Positions 34,427-44,361 of a stretch of 64,000 nucleotides of DNA are shown piece after piece. Source of the DNA: Mediterraneibacter glycyrrhizinilyticus (GTDB lineage: Bacteria > Bacillota > Clostridia > Lachnospirales > Lachnospiraceae); NCBI RefSeq assembly GCF_016902345.1, contig NZ_JACJLR010000003.1, positions 1-64,000 of the forward strand, in the 5' to 3' direction. Numbering within the stretch: position 1 is the first letter of the stretch; each line of letters opens with the position of its first letter. The notes below the pieces were generated by a model that had not been told where the DNA came from, made no database searches, and saw only the letters and a list, made by a program, of their open reading frames with translations. Made by a program: the position numbers and the translations under genes.

Positions 34427-37213
34427 CTATTTTCTCTCGATCTCGACCATCTTGTATGCCTCGACCTGGTCGCCTTCCTTGATATCGTTATAGTTCTCGA
34501 ATACAAAACCGCATTCATATCCGGCTCTTACTTCTTTCACGTCATCCTTAAATCTCTTAAGGGAGGCAAGCGGTCCGTCGAAGACCACCACACCGTCGCG
34601 GATCAGACGTGCGGTACATCCTCTCTCGAAGATACCGTCCTGCACATAAGCTCCGGCGATGGTTCCGACTCCGGATGCCTTGAATGTCTGGCGCACCTCT
34701 GCGTGTCCAAGCACCTTCTCTTCGAAGACCGGATCCAGCATTCCCTTCATCGCTGCCTCCACATCCTCGATGGCGTCGTAGATGACTCTGTAGAGTCTTA
34801 GATCAACCCCCTCGCGCTCTGCGATATCCTTTGCTGTTGCATCCGGACGGACGTTGAAGCCGATGATGATCGCATTGGAAGCGGATGCAAGGATCACGTC
34901 GGACTCGTTGATCGCGCCGACGCCGCCATGGATCACTTTCACGACAACTTCCTCGTTTGTCAGTTTGAGAAGGCTCTGTTTGATCGCCTCCACAGATCCC
35001 TGTACATCTGCTTTCACGACGATATTGAGTTCTTTTAAGTTTCCTTCCTTGATCTGGTTGAACAGATCATCCAGGGACATCTTGGACTTGGTCTCTTCCA
35101 GGAGTTTCACCTTATTCTGTGCGATAAAGGTCTCCGCAAAGTTCCTTGCCTCTTTCTCAGTCTCGCATCCCACAAAGACTTCGCCCGCGTTCGGCACATC
35201 GCCCAGACCCAGGATCTCTACCGGCTGGGACGGTCCTGCCTCTTTCACTCGTCTTCCCTTGTCGTCCATCATGGCTCTGACACGTCCGTGTGCGCTGCCC
35301 GCTGTGATCGCGTCTCCCACATGAAGGGTTCCCTTCTGTACAAGCACGGTTGCCACAGAACCTTTTCCTTTGTCAAGCTCTGCCTCGATGACCAGACCTC
35401 TTGCCGCACGGTTCGGGTTCGCCTTGAGTTCCATCACTTCTGCTGTCAGAAGGATCATCTCCAGAAGTTCCGGGATTCCCTCTTTCGTGTGTGCGGATAC
35501 GGGAACGAACACCGTGCTTCCTCCCCAGTCTTCAGGGATCAGTTCATACTCTGTCAGTTCCTGTTTCACTCTCTCGATGTTTGCGCCCGGCTTATCGATC
35601 TTGTTGATCGCAACGATGACCTCTACTCCGGCGGCTTTCGCATGGTTGATGGCCTCCACTGTCTGAGGCATCACACCGTCGTCTGCAGCAACTACCAGGA
35701 TCGCAATATCTGTGGAGTTGGCGCCGCGCATACGCATCGCAGTGAACGCCTCATGTCCCGGTGTGTCAAGGAATGTGATCTTCTCTCCGTTGACTTCCAC
35801 CATGTAAGCTCCGATATGCTGGGTGATACCACCCGCCTCACGGTCTGTCACGTTGGTATGGCGGATCGCATCCAGAAGGGAGGTCTTACCATGATCGACA
35901 TGGCCCATAACACAGACTACCGGCGGACGTTTCACCATCAGGCTTTCATCCTCCTCGTCCTCTTTGAGCAGTTCCTCGATCACGTCAACGACTTCTTCCT
36001 TCTCGCACAGGATATCAAATTCCATTGCGATCTCTTCCGCCGTTTCAAAATCGATCTCCTGGTTTACTGTGACAATCTTGCCCTGAAGAAAGAGTTTCTT
36101 CACGATCACGGACGGAACGACTTTCATTTTGTCAGCCAGTTCTTTGATCGTCAGGACTTCCGGGATCACGATCTGTTTGATCTGCTCCTCCTTCTTCTCC
36201 TGCTTCGGCTGCGGTTTTTTCACCTCTGCAGCCTGTTTCTGTTTTTTGCCCTTCTTGGACGCTCTCCCCTCGAACGCCTCATCTCTGTATTCTTTCTTCT
36301 TGTTATCTCTCTCTTTATCTTTTGCCTTGTTTCTCTGGCTCTTCTGCTGTTCCATCATGGGGCTGCTCATGGAGTCATCACGCCTGGAATCTCCTCTTCT
36401 CTCGCCCCGGGTTCCGCCGCCCTGGCGTGACCCCTGACCACCAAAGTGCTGGTCGCGTCCGCCTCTTTCCTGGCGCGGTCCTCTTCCATCTCTGTTGTCT
36501 CTTCCCTGACGGTTTCCTGCTCCCTGGGAAGCTCTGTCTCCTCTGTCCTGACGGGGTCCTCTGTTCTCTCCGGAGGGACGCCCACTGCCCTGTGCAGATC
36601 TTTCCTGACGGAACGCTCCCTGATTTCCTCTGTCCTGACGAGGAGCTCTCGTCTCATCTGTCGGGCGCTGTCCCTGCGCCGGTCTCTCCTGGCGTCCAGG
36701 TCTTCCCTCGCCTGCCGGGCGGTTTCCGCCCTGTGCTGCCGGACGGGACGGTCTTCCTTCCCCTGCCGGTCTTGCCGGACGACCTTCTCCTGCCGGTCTC
36801 GCCGGTCTGTTCTCGCCTGCCGGGCGTGACTGCCTGCTCTCGCCGGACTGACGTGCCGGACGGCCCTCGCTTCCCGGTCTGCCGCCCTGTGCCGGGCGTG
36901 CCGGGCGCTTGCCCTGGAGCCGGCTGCTGTTCTTTGAGTTCTGCGGGCGGATCACGAAAGCGAGATTTTTCTTCTTCGGAGCAGCATCTTTATCAGCCTG
37001 CTTTTCCTCCGCGCCCTCTCCGGCCTCTTCCGCGCTCTTTCCTGCGCCTTTATTTCCTGCGGCAGCCTCTCTTCTGATCTGTGCCGCAACATCATCCTCA
37101 ACTGTGCTCGCATGGCTCTTCACATCAATATTTTTTGACTTCAGAATATCCAGAAGCTCTTTATTATCCATGTTCAGTTCTTTTGCAAGCTCATGTACCC
37201 TCAATTTTGTCAT
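34427..37213 (-). CDS. infB: Translation initiation factor IF-2
   Basis: A 928-residue GTPase that brings initiator tRNA to the 30S subunit. An N-terminal IF2-N helix (residues about 5-50) is followed by a long low-complexity linker (about 95-330) rich in R, P, G, E and Q, with many [14 protein letters not shown]-like repeats, then a second IF2-N, the G domain ([32 protein letters not shown]) and the C-terminal domains. Total length is above Bacillus (about 716), owing to the linker. The ATG at 37213 has AGGAGG nine bases upstream. Confidence 0.97.
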   Translation of the reverse strand: MTKLRVHELAKELNMDNKELLDILKSKNIDVKSHASTVEDDVAAQIRREAAAGNKGAGKSAEEAGEGAEEKQADKDAAPKKKNLAFVIRPQNSKNSSRLQGKRPARPAQGGRPGSEGRPARQSGESRQSRPAGENRPARPAGEGRPARPAGEGRPSRPAAQGGNRPAGEGRPGRQERPAQGQRPTDETRAPRQDRGNQGAFRQERSAQGSGRPSGENRGPRQDRGDRASQGAGNRQGRDNRDGRGPRQERGGRDQHFGGQGSRQGGGTRGERRGDSRRDDSMSSPMMEQQKSQRNKAKDKERDNKKKEYRDEAFEGRASKKGKKQKQAAEVKKPQPKQEKKEEQIKQIVIPEVLTIKELADKMKVVPSVIVKKLFLQGKIVTVNQEIDFETAEEIAMEFDILCEKEEVVDVIEELLKEDEEDESLMVKRPPVVCVMGHVDHGKTSLLDAIRHTNVTDREAGGITQHIGAYMVEVNGEKITFLDTPGHEAFTAMRMRGANSTDIAILVVAADDGVMPQTVEAINHAKAAGVEVIVAINKIDKPGANIERVKQELTEYELIPEDWGGSTVFVPVSAHTKEGIPELLEMILLTAEVMELKANPNRAARGLVIEAELDKGKGSVATVLVQKGTLHVGDAITAGSAHGRVRAMMDDKGRRVKEAGPSQPVEILGLGDVPNAGEVFVGCETEKEARNFAETFIAQNKVKLLEETKSKMSLDDLFNQIKEGNLKELNIVVKADVQGSVEAIKQSLLKLTNEEVVVKVIHGGVGAINESDVILASASNAIIIGFNVRPDATAKDIAEREGVDLRLYRVIYDAIEDVEAAMKGMLDPVFEEKVLGHAEVRQTFKASGVGTIAGAYVQDGIFERGCTARLIRDGVVVFDGPLASLKRFKDDVKEVRAGYECGFVFENYNDIKEGDQVEAYKMVEIERK

Positions 37214-37228
37214 AGTCAACTACCTCCT

Positions 37229-37549
37229 TTATGCAATACTCTCACGTTTTTTCAGCTCTTTTAGAATTCCCCTTGCAAATCCTTCGTCCAATATCGCCAG
37301 AGATGCACGGAATTCTTTTCCCATTGCATGCCCTAAGGTATCTTTATCTCCGTAAAAACAAATTGGAACTTCGTAAAATTTACACATATCACGAAATTTT
37401 TTCTTCGTGTTATCCGATGCATCCGCGGCGGTCATTACAAGGCACGCCTTTCCTGACTTTACCTCCCGTTCGGTCATAAATTCGCCGCTTACGCACTTTC
37501 CTGCTTTCATCGCAAGACCGATCAGAGACAGCACTTTATCTCTCTGCAA
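37229..37549 (-). CDS. ylxQ: L7Ae/L30e-family RNA-binding protein (YlxQ)
   Basis: A 106-residue L7Ae-like protein matching Firmicutes YlxQ, with IGLAMKAGKCVSGEF and the GKACLVMTAADASDNT segment that contacts kink-turn RNA in relatives. Its precise RNA target is unknown. It overlaps rnpM by 14 bases and precedes infB, the standard order. Confidence 0.9.
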   Translation of the reverse strand: MQRDKVLSLIGLAMKAGKCVSGEFMTEREVKSGKACLVMTAADASDNTKKKFRDMCKFYEVPICFYGDKDTLGHAMGKEFRASLAILDEGFARGILKELKKRESIA

Positions 37550-37814
37550 TCTCTCCCATCTCCTTTTCCAGTCTGTCGTATACCTCCTGCGGGATCGCCT
37601 GTTTAAAGGACCGCTCCAGCCCTTTGTTCTTTACTGCCTTTTGGAAACACTCTTTTGAATGGCAGATATACGCCCCCCGTCCGTTTTTCTTTCCGGTGGT
37701 ATCTGTCATAAACTCTCCGTCCTGTGTCCGCAGGATACGCATCAGTTCTTTCTTTGGTTTCATCTCGCCGCAGCCCACGCATTTGCGCATGGGGATCTTC
37801 TTTTTCACTGCCAA
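37536..37814 (-). CDS. rnpM: RNase P modulator RnpM (YlxR family)
   Basis: A 92-residue YlxR-fold protein; the Bacillus relative binds RNase P RNA and modulates it. The signature is MRKCVGCGEMKPKKELMRI near the start and GKKNGRGAYICHSKECF in the middle, with cysteines at conserved places. A TTG at 37814 is the likely start, since AAGGAG lies eight bases before it; a GTG at 37823 would sit directly on the ribosome site. Confidence 0.9.
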   Translation of the reverse strand: MAVKKKIPMRKCVGCGEMKPKKELMRILRTQDGEFMTDTTGKKNGRGAYICHSKECFQKAVKNKGLERSFKQAIPQEVYDRLEKEMGEIAER

Positions 37815-37831
37815 CCGATTCACTCCTTCAG

Positions 37832-39088
37832 TTATTTCTCTTCGTCAGTCTCAATAAATTCTATTTCAGCCTCATCTTCAGGATCGTACTCGTCAGTCGT
37901 ATCATCTTCTCCGTAGAACTCATCCTCATAGGATCCGTCGTAATCTTTACCGTAAGCCTCTTCCTCATCATATTCATCTTCGAAGTCTCCGGTGTATCCC
38001 TCTTCTCCCATCATTCCCATCTGTTCCATGTAATTCTCCGGAAGATCTCCGGACTCGATCGCCTGAGTCTCACTCTTGATATCGATCTTATATCCGGTCA
38101 GCCTTGCAGCCAGCCTTGCATTCTGCCCCTCTTTTCCGATCGCCAGGGACAGCTGATAGTCAGGCACGATCACGCTTGCGATCTTCTCTTCCGGGTCCGC
38201 CATAACAGAGATGACTTTCGCCGGACTCAGCGCATTCTCGATCAGAAGCGCCGGGTTCTCATCCCAGTTGATGATATCGATCTTCTCTCCACGCAGTTCA
38301 TTGACGACTGCATTGACTCTGGCGCCGTTCATACCGACACAGGCGCCCACCGGATCCACATTCGGATCGTTGGACCACACTGCCATCTTTGTACGGGATC
38401 CTGCCTCGCGGGCAATGCTCTTGATCTCAACAGTTCCATCTTTGACTTCGGCAACTTCCGCCTCAAAGAGACGTTTCACCAGTTCCGGGTGGGTTCTGGA
38501 GACAAGGATCTTCGGTCCCTTCGGCGTATTCTTCACTTCCACGACATACAGTTTGATCCTCTCTGTAGGCTTGAACACTTCCCCCTTGACCTGCTCGTTC
38601 TCTGTCAGCATAGCGTCCGCACGTCCCAGGTTGATGCTGATATTCTTGCCTACATATCTCTGTACGATACCTGTAACAATATCTTTCTCTTTCTCAAAAT
38701 ACTGGTCAAATACAACTTTTCTCTCCTCCTCGCGGATCTTCTGGAGGATCAGGTTCTTTGCATTCTGAGTCGCGATGCGCCCGAATTCCTTAGAGTGCAC
38801 CGGAACCTGTGCCACATCTCCGATGTGGAGGGAAGAGTCAATCTTCTCCGCGTCTTCCAGACTGATCTCAAGGGCGGGATCCATCACTTCCCCCACCACT
38901 TCCTTCTCCGCGTAAACCGCGTAATCGCAGGTCTCTCTGTCCATGATCACCTTGATGTTCTCCGCGGTTCCGAAGTGGTTCTTACATGCGCTGAGCAGGG
39001 AGTTCTCGATCGCATCCATCATGACATCCCTGCTGATATTTTTCTCTTTTTCAAGAATCGTCAACGCTTCCATTAACTCTGTGTTCAT
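37832..39088 (-). CDS. nusA: Transcription termination/antitermination factor NusA
   Basis: A 418-residue RNA polymerase-binding factor. The N-terminal domain (1-125) is followed by an S1 domain (about 130-200) and two KH domains (ARVNAVVNELRGEKIDIINW and SLAIGKEGQNARLAARLTGYKIDI). The tail from about 360 to the end is extremely acidic (many D, E and Y), unlike Bacillus NusA, which ends after the KH domains. TAGGAGG precedes the ATG. Confidence 0.96.
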   Translation of the reverse strand: MNTELMEALTILEKEKNISRDVMMDAIENSLLSACKNHFGTAENIKVIMDRETCDYAVYAEKEVVGEVMDPALEISLEDAEKIDSSLHIGDVAQVPVHSKEFGRIATQNAKNLILQKIREEERKVVFDQYFEKEKDIVTGIVQRYVGKNISINLGRADAMLTENEQVKGEVFKPTERIKLYVVEVKNTPKGPKILVSRTHPELVKRLFEAEVAEVKDGTVEIKSIAREAGSRTKMAVWSNDPNVDPVGACVGMNGARVNAVVNELRGEKIDIINWDENPALLIENALSPAKVISVMADPEEKIASVIVPDYQLSLAIGKEGQNARLAARLTGYKIDIKSETQAIESGDLPENYMEQMGMMGEEGYTGDFEDEYDEEEAYGKDYDGSYEDEFYGEDDTTDEYDPEDEAEIEFIETDEEK

Positions 39089-39159
39089 TATTGTTTCCTC
39101 CTAAATGAATTTAAAATCACAAACATTCTTTTCTGTGCCGGAATAAGTGCACACAGTTT

Positions 39160-39627
39160 CTAAAAATCCAGTGCCAGTCTGATCAGAGCGATGTCATTTC
39201 TGTCAAAAGTCTGTTCCGATTCGTCCTCGTACGCGATCGTCACGGTATCTCCGTCATAACGCTTCAGTATGCCCACAAACTCTTTCTGTCTGTCGATGGC
39301 GCGGTAAGTCCGGATCTCCACCTCTTCACCCATGCTTCTGGCGAAATCCTTCTCTTTCTTAAGGGGACGCCCCAGCCCCGGGGAGCTGACCTCAAAGACA
39401 TAGGAGTCTTCGATATAGTCTTTCTCATCCAGGATATCTGAAAATTTCCTGCTGACCGCCTCGCAGTCATCCACAGTGATCCCGCCGGGCTTGTCGATGT
39501 ATGCCCTCAGATACCAGGTGCCGCCCTCTTTTACATACTCCACATCAACCAGTTCAAAGCCAAATTCCGCAACCACCGGTTCTAAAAGTTTTTCTGTCTG
39601 CTGTTCATATTCTTCTCTTCTGGACAC
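39160..39627 (-). CDS. rimP: Ribosome maturation factor RimP
   Basis: A 155-residue 30S assembly factor. It shows FGFELVDVEYVKEGGTWYLR and the IDKPGGITVDDCEAVSR motif, then VSSPGLGRPLKK and a C-terminal SH3-like domain. The GTG start at 39627 follows GGAAG by six bases. It is the first gene of the rimP-nusA-rnpM-ylxQ-infB operon and has a long leader with a stable hairpin. Confidence 0.94.
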   Translation of the reverse strand: MSRREEYEQQTEKLLEPVVAEFGFELVDVEYVKEGGTWYLRAYIDKPGGITVDDCEAVSRKFSDILDEKDYIEDSYVFEVSSPGLGRPLKKEKDFARSMGEEVEIRTYRAIDRQKEFVGILKRYDGDTVTIAYEDESEQTFDRNDIALIRLALDF

Positions 39628-39707
39628 GATGAACTTCCTTTCTATTGATATTTCTTACGCACAGGAAACCGCTCTGCCTGTCATGGAGAAATTTCCCTCA
39701 GCATCAA

Positions 39708-39735
39708 AGAAGAGTGAACTTTCGTTCACTCTTCT
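39708..39735 (-). promoter_or_regulatory. GAAA-capped hairpin in the rimP leader
   Basis: A perfect 12-bp stem (39708-39719 and 39724-39735) is closed, on the minus transcript, by the tetraloop GAAA, a GNRA loop. The loop on the plus strand would be TTTC, so the RNA-stable form is that of the rimP transcript. It is followed by TTTGATG, a weak T-tract. Upstream, a TATAGT at about 39755-39761 could be a -10, but no clear -35 was seen. Confidence 0.55.
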
Positions 39736-39804
39736 GCCGGATTCCTTATGTAACTATAATGACTCTAACACCTTTTCCCCCAGAAATCAAGGGTTTTGTG
39801 AAAA

Positions 39805-39962
39805 AAAGTTCAGCCATAAAGCAGGGGACAGGCTGATTTATGCTGGCATAAGGATCAGACTGTTCCCTGCTTTATGAGCGGAGCGCCTGCATATGAGCAA
39901 AGGGGCGGCAGCGCCGCCAGAGCACGCCAGTGCGGCTTTGCGAATGGCGCGGGCTGAACTTT
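39805..39962 (-). repeat. Branched palindromic element at the 3' end of parC
   Basis: A 158-bp element closed by perfect 11-bp arms AAAGTTCAGCC (39805-39815) and GGCTGAACTTT (39952-39962), the latter overlapping the parC stop. Arm A: CATAAAGCAGGGGACAG (39815-39831) pairs with 39860-39876, with TTATGC/GCATAA inside. Arm B: GCGCC/GGCGC (39883, 39946), GCAAAG/CTTTGC (39897, 39936) and two small hairpins, GGCGGC-AGC-GCCGCC (39904-39918) and GCAC/GTGC (39922-39933). On the minus strand the closing arm runs into seven Ts, so it can act as a very large terminator. It fills most of the 333-base parC-rimP gap; no gene is seen there. Confidence 0.65.
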
Positions 39963-42201
39963 ACCGTGCTCTCGTCCCGGTCCCGTCCCTCTTCGCAAGC
40001 TTCAGTCTGTTCAGCGTGACTTCCCGCTCGCCGAAGGCCACTTTCGTCTCTGTCCCTTCTTCAAAGAGATACACCTGTTCCAGTTCGTCCTTCTTCTGGA
40101 GCCGGATCCCCCGCACGCCCACCGCCGCTTTCTTCTTCACCGGCACATCCGCTGCCGGAAAACGGAGGAAGTATCCGTTCCTGGTCCGCAGCACCACATT
40201 CTGGTTCTCACTGATCACTTTTACCTCGATCAGAGTATCTCCTTCCTGCAGCTTTGTGGCCGCGATGGTCCTCTTGGACACCTGGAATTCTGTCCCTTCG
40301 ACCCGCTTGATCATCCCCTGTGCCGTGGCAAAGAGCAGGTAGGCAAAGCGCATCTGCTCGGAATCGCAGACCATGACGATCTGCTCCTCACTGCTGGAGT
40401 AGTTGCTGACATTGTCGATGGGCGTTCCCTTATCCCGGAACTTGCCGTGAGGCAGATCCAGCACCTTGACCTGATGCATCTTCCCGGTGTCCGTAAACAG
40501 ACAGAGTTTCCCGGTGTTCAGACAATGTACCACGTACCGGTTCTCGCTGTCCGCCGCCTCTTTGTTCCTCTCATAGACTGAAGTGTCCACGGTCTTGGCA
40601 TATCCAAAGCGGTCCATCAGGAACACTACATCCTGCTCCTCGATCTTCTTCTCCTCGAAGACCGCCTCCTCGGCATTCTCGATCACAGTACGGCGTTTCC
40701 TTCCGTACTCCTTCTTATAATGATCCAGCTCCTCCATGATCACTCCTGCCATGGAATCGTAATTGTTCAGAATGTCCTCGTACCGCGCGATGTTCTTCAG
40801 CGTCTCTTCGTGCTCCCTGCGGAGCGCTTCAATTTCCAGACCGATCAGACGGTAGAGCCTCATCTCCAGGATAGCCGTCGCCTGGCGCTCCGTGAACCTG
40901 AGCATCGCCGCCATCTTCTTTGAGATCGACGACTTGAACTTAATGTTGTCCGTGACTCCGTTCACGAGGCACGCCCTGGCGTCTTTCACAGACTTGCTCC
41001 CTCTTAAGATCTCGATGATCAGATCGATCACATCGCACGCCTTGATAAGGCCTTCCTGGACCTCGCTCTTTTCTTTCTCTTTCTCGAGCAGGGTCGTGTA
41101 TTTCCGGGTCGCAAGCTCAAACTGAAAGTCCACATGATGCTCGATGATCTTTTTCAGCCCCAGGGTCTCCGGTCTTCCGTCTGCCACCGCCAGCATATTG
41201 ACACCGAAGGTATCCTCCAGGCGGGTCTTTTTGTAGAGCATGTTCTTTAAGTTCTCCGCGTCCGCTCCCCTCTTTAATTCAAGGACGATGCGGATCCCTT
41301 CCTTGGAAGACTGGTTAGAGATGTCCACGATATCTGTGGTCTTCTTTGATTCCACCAATCCCGCCACATCATTTAAGAACTTGCCGATCCCGGTTCCGAT
41401 CATGGTGTAGGGGATCTCTGTGATAACCAGCTGCTTCTTTCCGCCTTTCAGCTCCTCTACTTCCACTTTCCCGCGGATCTTGATTTTTCCCTGGCCGGTC
41501 TCATAGATATTGAGAAGGTCGTCTTTGTTGACCACGATCCCGCCGGTCGGGAAGTCCGGTCCTTTGACATATTTCATCAGCTGCTTTGTGCTGATGGCGT
41601 CGTTCTTCATATACGCCTTCACTGCGTCGATCACTTCACCCAGATTATGGGTGGGAATGCTGGTCGCCATTCCGACGGCAATACCCTCCGCCCCGTTCAC
41701 GAGCAGGTTCGGCACCCGCACGGGAAGTACGACCGGCTCCTTCTCCGTCTCATCAAAGTTGGGGCCGAAATCGATCACATTCTTATCCAGGTCTGAAAGA
41801 CAGACTTCCTGGGTAAATTTTGTAAGCCTTGCTTCTGTGTAACGCATTGCCGCGGCCCCGTCTCCCTCGATGGAACCGAAGTTTCCATGTCCGTCCACCA
41901 GGACCTGTCCTTTTTTGAAATCCTGCGCCATGACTACCAGCGCCTCGTAGATGGAGCTGTCACCGTGGGGATGGTATTTACCCATGGTATCGCCGACGAT
42001 ACGGGCGCACTTTCTGTATGGCCTGTCGTAGCGGATCCCAAGTTCATACATATCATAGAGGGTCCGTCTCTGAACAGGTTTGAGGCCGTCCCTCACATCC
42101 GGAAGTGCCCGGGATATGATGACGCTCATGGCATAATCGATATATGATTTCTTCATAAGGTCCGAATATTCGGTCCTTATGATCTGTGCTTCACTGTCCA
42201 T
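39961..42201 (-). CDS. parC: DNA topoisomerase IV subunit A (ParC type)
   Basis: A 746-residue type IIA topoisomerase cleavage subunit that decatenates chromosomes. It has SRALPDVRDGLKPVQRR, the catalytic tyrosine region AAMRYTEARLTKF near 125, and a coiled-coil gate (about 370-480). The C-terminal beta-pinwheel has no GyrA-box (QRRGGKG), which favours ParC over GyrA, as does the order parE-parC. The quinolone region reads HGDSSIYEALV, a susceptible-like serine pair. Confidence 0.87.
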   Translation of the reverse strand: MDSEAQIIRTEYSDLMKKSYIDYAMSVIISRALPDVRDGLKPVQRRTLYDMYELGIRYDRPYRKCARIVGDTMGKYHPHGDSSIYEALVVMAQDFKKGQVLVDGHGNFGSIEGDGAAAMRYTEARLTKFTQEVCLSDLDKNVIDFGPNFDETEKEPVVLPVRVPNLLVNGAEGIAVGMATSIPTHNLGEVIDAVKAYMKNDAISTKQLMKYVKGPDFPTGGIVVNKDDLLNIYETGQGKIKIRGKVEVEELKGGKKQLVITEIPYTMIGTGIGKFLNDVAGLVESKKTTDIVDISNQSSKEGIRIVLELKRGADAENLKNMLYKKTRLEDTFGVNMLAVADGRPETLGLKKIIEHHVDFQFELATRKYTTLLEKEKEKSEVQEGLIKACDVIDLIIEILRGSKSVKDARACLVNGVTDNIKFKSSISKKMAAMLRFTERQATAILEMRLYRLIGLEIEALRREHEETLKNIARYEDILNNYDSMAGVIMEELDHYKKEYGRKRRTVIENAEEAVFEEKKIEEQDVVFLMDRFGYAKTVDTSVYERNKEAADSENRYVVHCLNTGKLCLFTDTGKMHQVKVLDLPHGKFRDKGTPIDNVSNYSSSEEQIVMVCDSEQMRFAYLLFATAQGMIKRVEGTEFQVSKRTIAATKLQEGDTLIEVKVISENQNVVLRTRNGYFLRFPAADVPVKKKAAVGVRGIRLQKKDELEQVYLFEEGTETKVAFGEREVTLNRLKLAKRDGTGTRAR

Positions 42202-42239
42202 TTCTCGTCTCCTTTGTTCCGTCTGCAGAGCCCGTTCTT

Positions 42240-44162
42240 TTATACGTCAAGTTCTGCCTCGGTCGCATTCTCATAGATGAAAGCCCTTCTGGGCGGTACT
42301 TCCGTCCCCATGAGCATTTCTGTCACACTGGACGCCATCCTGGCATCCTCGATCTCCACCAGTTTTAAAAGCCTTCTCTCCGGATCCAGAGTGGTTTCCC
42401 AGAGCTGTTCCGCGTCCATCTCTCCCAAACCTTTGTATCTCTGCAGGGTAAATGGCCCTTTGTGTGTCTTCCGGTATCTTTCCAGCGCCTTATCGTCATA
42501 GAGATATTCTTCCTCGCCGTTCTTTGGCATTGCCTTGTAGAGCGGAGGCATGGCGATATAGACATGACCCTCGTAGATCAGTTCCGGCATAAACCGGTAA
42601 AAAAGTGTGAGAAGGAGCGTTGAGATATGGGCTCCGTCCACATCTGCATCCGCCATGATGATGATCTTGTCATAGCGCAGTTTGCTGATGTCGAAGTCAT
42701 TCCCGTACCCTTCCGAGAATCCGCACCCGAAGGCATTGATCATGGTCTTGATCTCCGCATTTGCAAGGACCTTGTCTATGCTCGCCTTCTCCACATTGAG
42801 GATCTTTCCCCGGATCGGCAGGATCGCCTGAAAGTTCCTGTTCCTCGCCGTCTTTGCCGAACCCCCGGCGGAATCTCCCTCCACGATGAAGATCTCACAC
42901 TTCTTCGGGTCCCGGCTCTCACAGTTGGCAAGCTTTCCGTTGCTGTCAAAGGAATATTTCTGCTTCGTCAGCAGATTGGTCTTCGCCTTCTCCTCCGTCT
43001 TACGGATCTTTGCCGCCTTCTCTGCACTGGAGAGCACCGTCTTCAGCACTTCCAGATTGCGGTCAAAATACCGGATGATCTCCTCCCCTGTCACCTTGCT
43101 CACTGCCTTGGAAGCGTCCGGGTTGTCCAGCTTTGTCTTGGTCTGCCCCTCGAACCTGGGATCCGGATGTTTGATGGACACGATCGCTGTCATCCCGTTT
43201 CGGATATCCGCACCGGTAAAGTTGGCATCCTTTTCCTTCAGGATCCCCAGCTCTCTGGCATACTGGTTCATTGCCGAGGTAAATGTAGTCTTGAAACCGG
43301 TCAGATGGGTCCCGCCTTCCGCATTATAGATATTATTGCAGAAACCCAGGACATTTTCGTGGAACTCATTTACATACTGAAGAGCCACTTCCACCTCGAT
43401 CCCGTCCGACTCGCCTTTAAAATAGACCGGATCATGAAGCACCTCTTTCTTCTTGTTCAGATCTCGTATGAAGCCGGTAATCCCTTCCGGCTCGTGATAG
43501 ACGATATGCTCCGGAATCTCTCCCCGCTTATCGTCAAAAATAATGGTAAGTTCCGGATTCAGATAGGCAGTCTCATGAAGCCTGCTCTTGACCTCCTCGG
43601 CACGGAAACGGGTCTTCTCAAAGATCGTATCATCAGGGAGGAAATTGACCGTCGTCCCTGTCTTTCTTGTCTTTCCGATCTTCGGGAGCAGTCCGTCCTC
43701 CAGATCCACCACAGGAATCCCCCGCTCATACCGGTCATGATGGATATAGCCGTCCCTGCTGATCTTCACATCCATATAAGTGGACAGGGCATTTACCACC
43801 GAGGATCCCACTCCGTGGAGACCGCCGCTTGTCTTATAAGCGGAATCATCGAATTTTCCGCCCGCATGGAGAGTGGTATAGACCAGTCTTGCCGCCGATA
43901 CCCCTTTCTGATGCATGTCCACCGGCACTCCTCTTCCGTTGTCCGACACCGTGGCTGAGCCGTCCTTTTCCAGCGTCACCTGAATCTCCGAACAGAATCC
44001 CGCCAGATGTTCATCCACCGAGTTGTCCACCATCTCATAGATCAGATGATTCAGACCCTTGGTGGAAACACTTCCGATATACATTCCGGGACGTTTCCGC
44101 ACTGCTTCCAGACCTTCCAGAACCGCTATGCTGCCCGCATCGTATGTATTCTTTCCTGCCAT
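42240..44162 (-). CDS. parE: DNA topoisomerase IV subunit B (ParE type)
   Basis: A 640-residue ATPase subunit of topoisomerase IV. The GHKL ATPase domain has EMVDNSVDEHLAG, DNGRGVPVD and GGLHGVGSSVVNAL, and the Toprim domain has IFIVEGDSAGGSAK and DADVDGAHI. The ATG at 44162 (MAGKNTYD) is preferred because AAAGG and AGGAG lie just upstream; upstream in-frame sequence to 44273 looks non-coding. Distinction from GyrB rests mainly on pairing with parC. Confidence 0.87.
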   Translation of the reverse strand: MAGKNTYDAGSIAVLEGLEAVRKRPGMYIGSVSTKGLNHLIYEMVDNSVDEHLAGFCSEIQVTLEKDGSATVSDNGRGVPVDMHQKGVSAARLVYTTLHAGGKFDDSAYKTSGGLHGVGSSVVNALSTYMDVKISRDGYIHHDRYERGIPVVDLEDGLLPKIGKTRKTGTTVNFLPDDTIFEKTRFRAEEVKSRLHETAYLNPELTIIFDDKRGEIPEHIVYHEPEGITGFIRDLNKKKEVLHDPVYFKGESDGIEVEVALQYVNEFHENVLGFCNNIYNAEGGTHLTGFKTTFTSAMNQYARELGILKEKDANFTGADIRNGMTAIVSIKHPDPRFEGQTKTKLDNPDASKAVSKVTGEEIIRYFDRNLEVLKTVLSSAEKAAKIRKTEEKAKTNLLTKQKYSFDSNGKLANCESRDPKKCEIFIVEGDSAGGSAKTARNRNFQAILPIRGKILNVEKASIDKVLANAEIKTMINAFGCGFSEGYGNDFDISKLRYDKIIIMADADVDGAHISTLLLTLFYRFMPELIYEGHVYIAMPPLYKAMPKNGEEEYLYDDKALERYRKTHKGPFTLQRYKGLGEMDAEQLWETTLDPERRLLKLVEIEDARMASSVTEMLMGTEVPPRRAFIYENATEAELDV

Positions 44163-44281
44163 TTGCCTTTCTTCTCCTCTTTCGTCCATCCTGCCGTTTT
44201 CCTTCATATACCGTGGAAAAAGGCGGACCGACGCCGTTTTTTCTCTCTCATCCTGCGTCAGGGCAGGACACACCAGTTAAT

Positions 44282-44310
44282 ACTATATCATCTGTTTCCG
44301 GAAATTTCAA
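44282..44310 (-). promoter_or_regulatory. Promoter of parE-parC
   Basis: On the minus strand TTGAAA (44305-44310) and TATAGT (44282-44287) are exactly 17 bases apart. Transcription would start near 44275, leaving a leader of about 110 bases. Confidence 0.7.
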
Positions 44311-44361
44311 TAATGTGATTTTCTTTCCAGTTACCGTTTACACCGTACTCAGGAATCTTTT

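Noticed and set aside
36400-36950. Tandem DNA repeats inside infB as a possible CRISPR or minisatellite
   Set aside because: They are imperfect, codon-phased repeats encoding the IF-2 linker, without spacers of constant length.
42627-43958. A 443-codon open frame on the plus strand opposite parE (also similar long frames opposite nusA, metH and rarA)
   Set aside because: Each lies fully antisense to a gene with clear family motifs, has no ribosome site and no recognisable domain; high G+C at third positions makes such frames common.
39961-44162. Calling the topoisomerase pair gyrase (GyrB/GyrA)
   Set aside because: The A subunit lacks the GyrA box and is short (746 residues), and the genes are not near dnaA/recF; topoisomerase IV is more likely.
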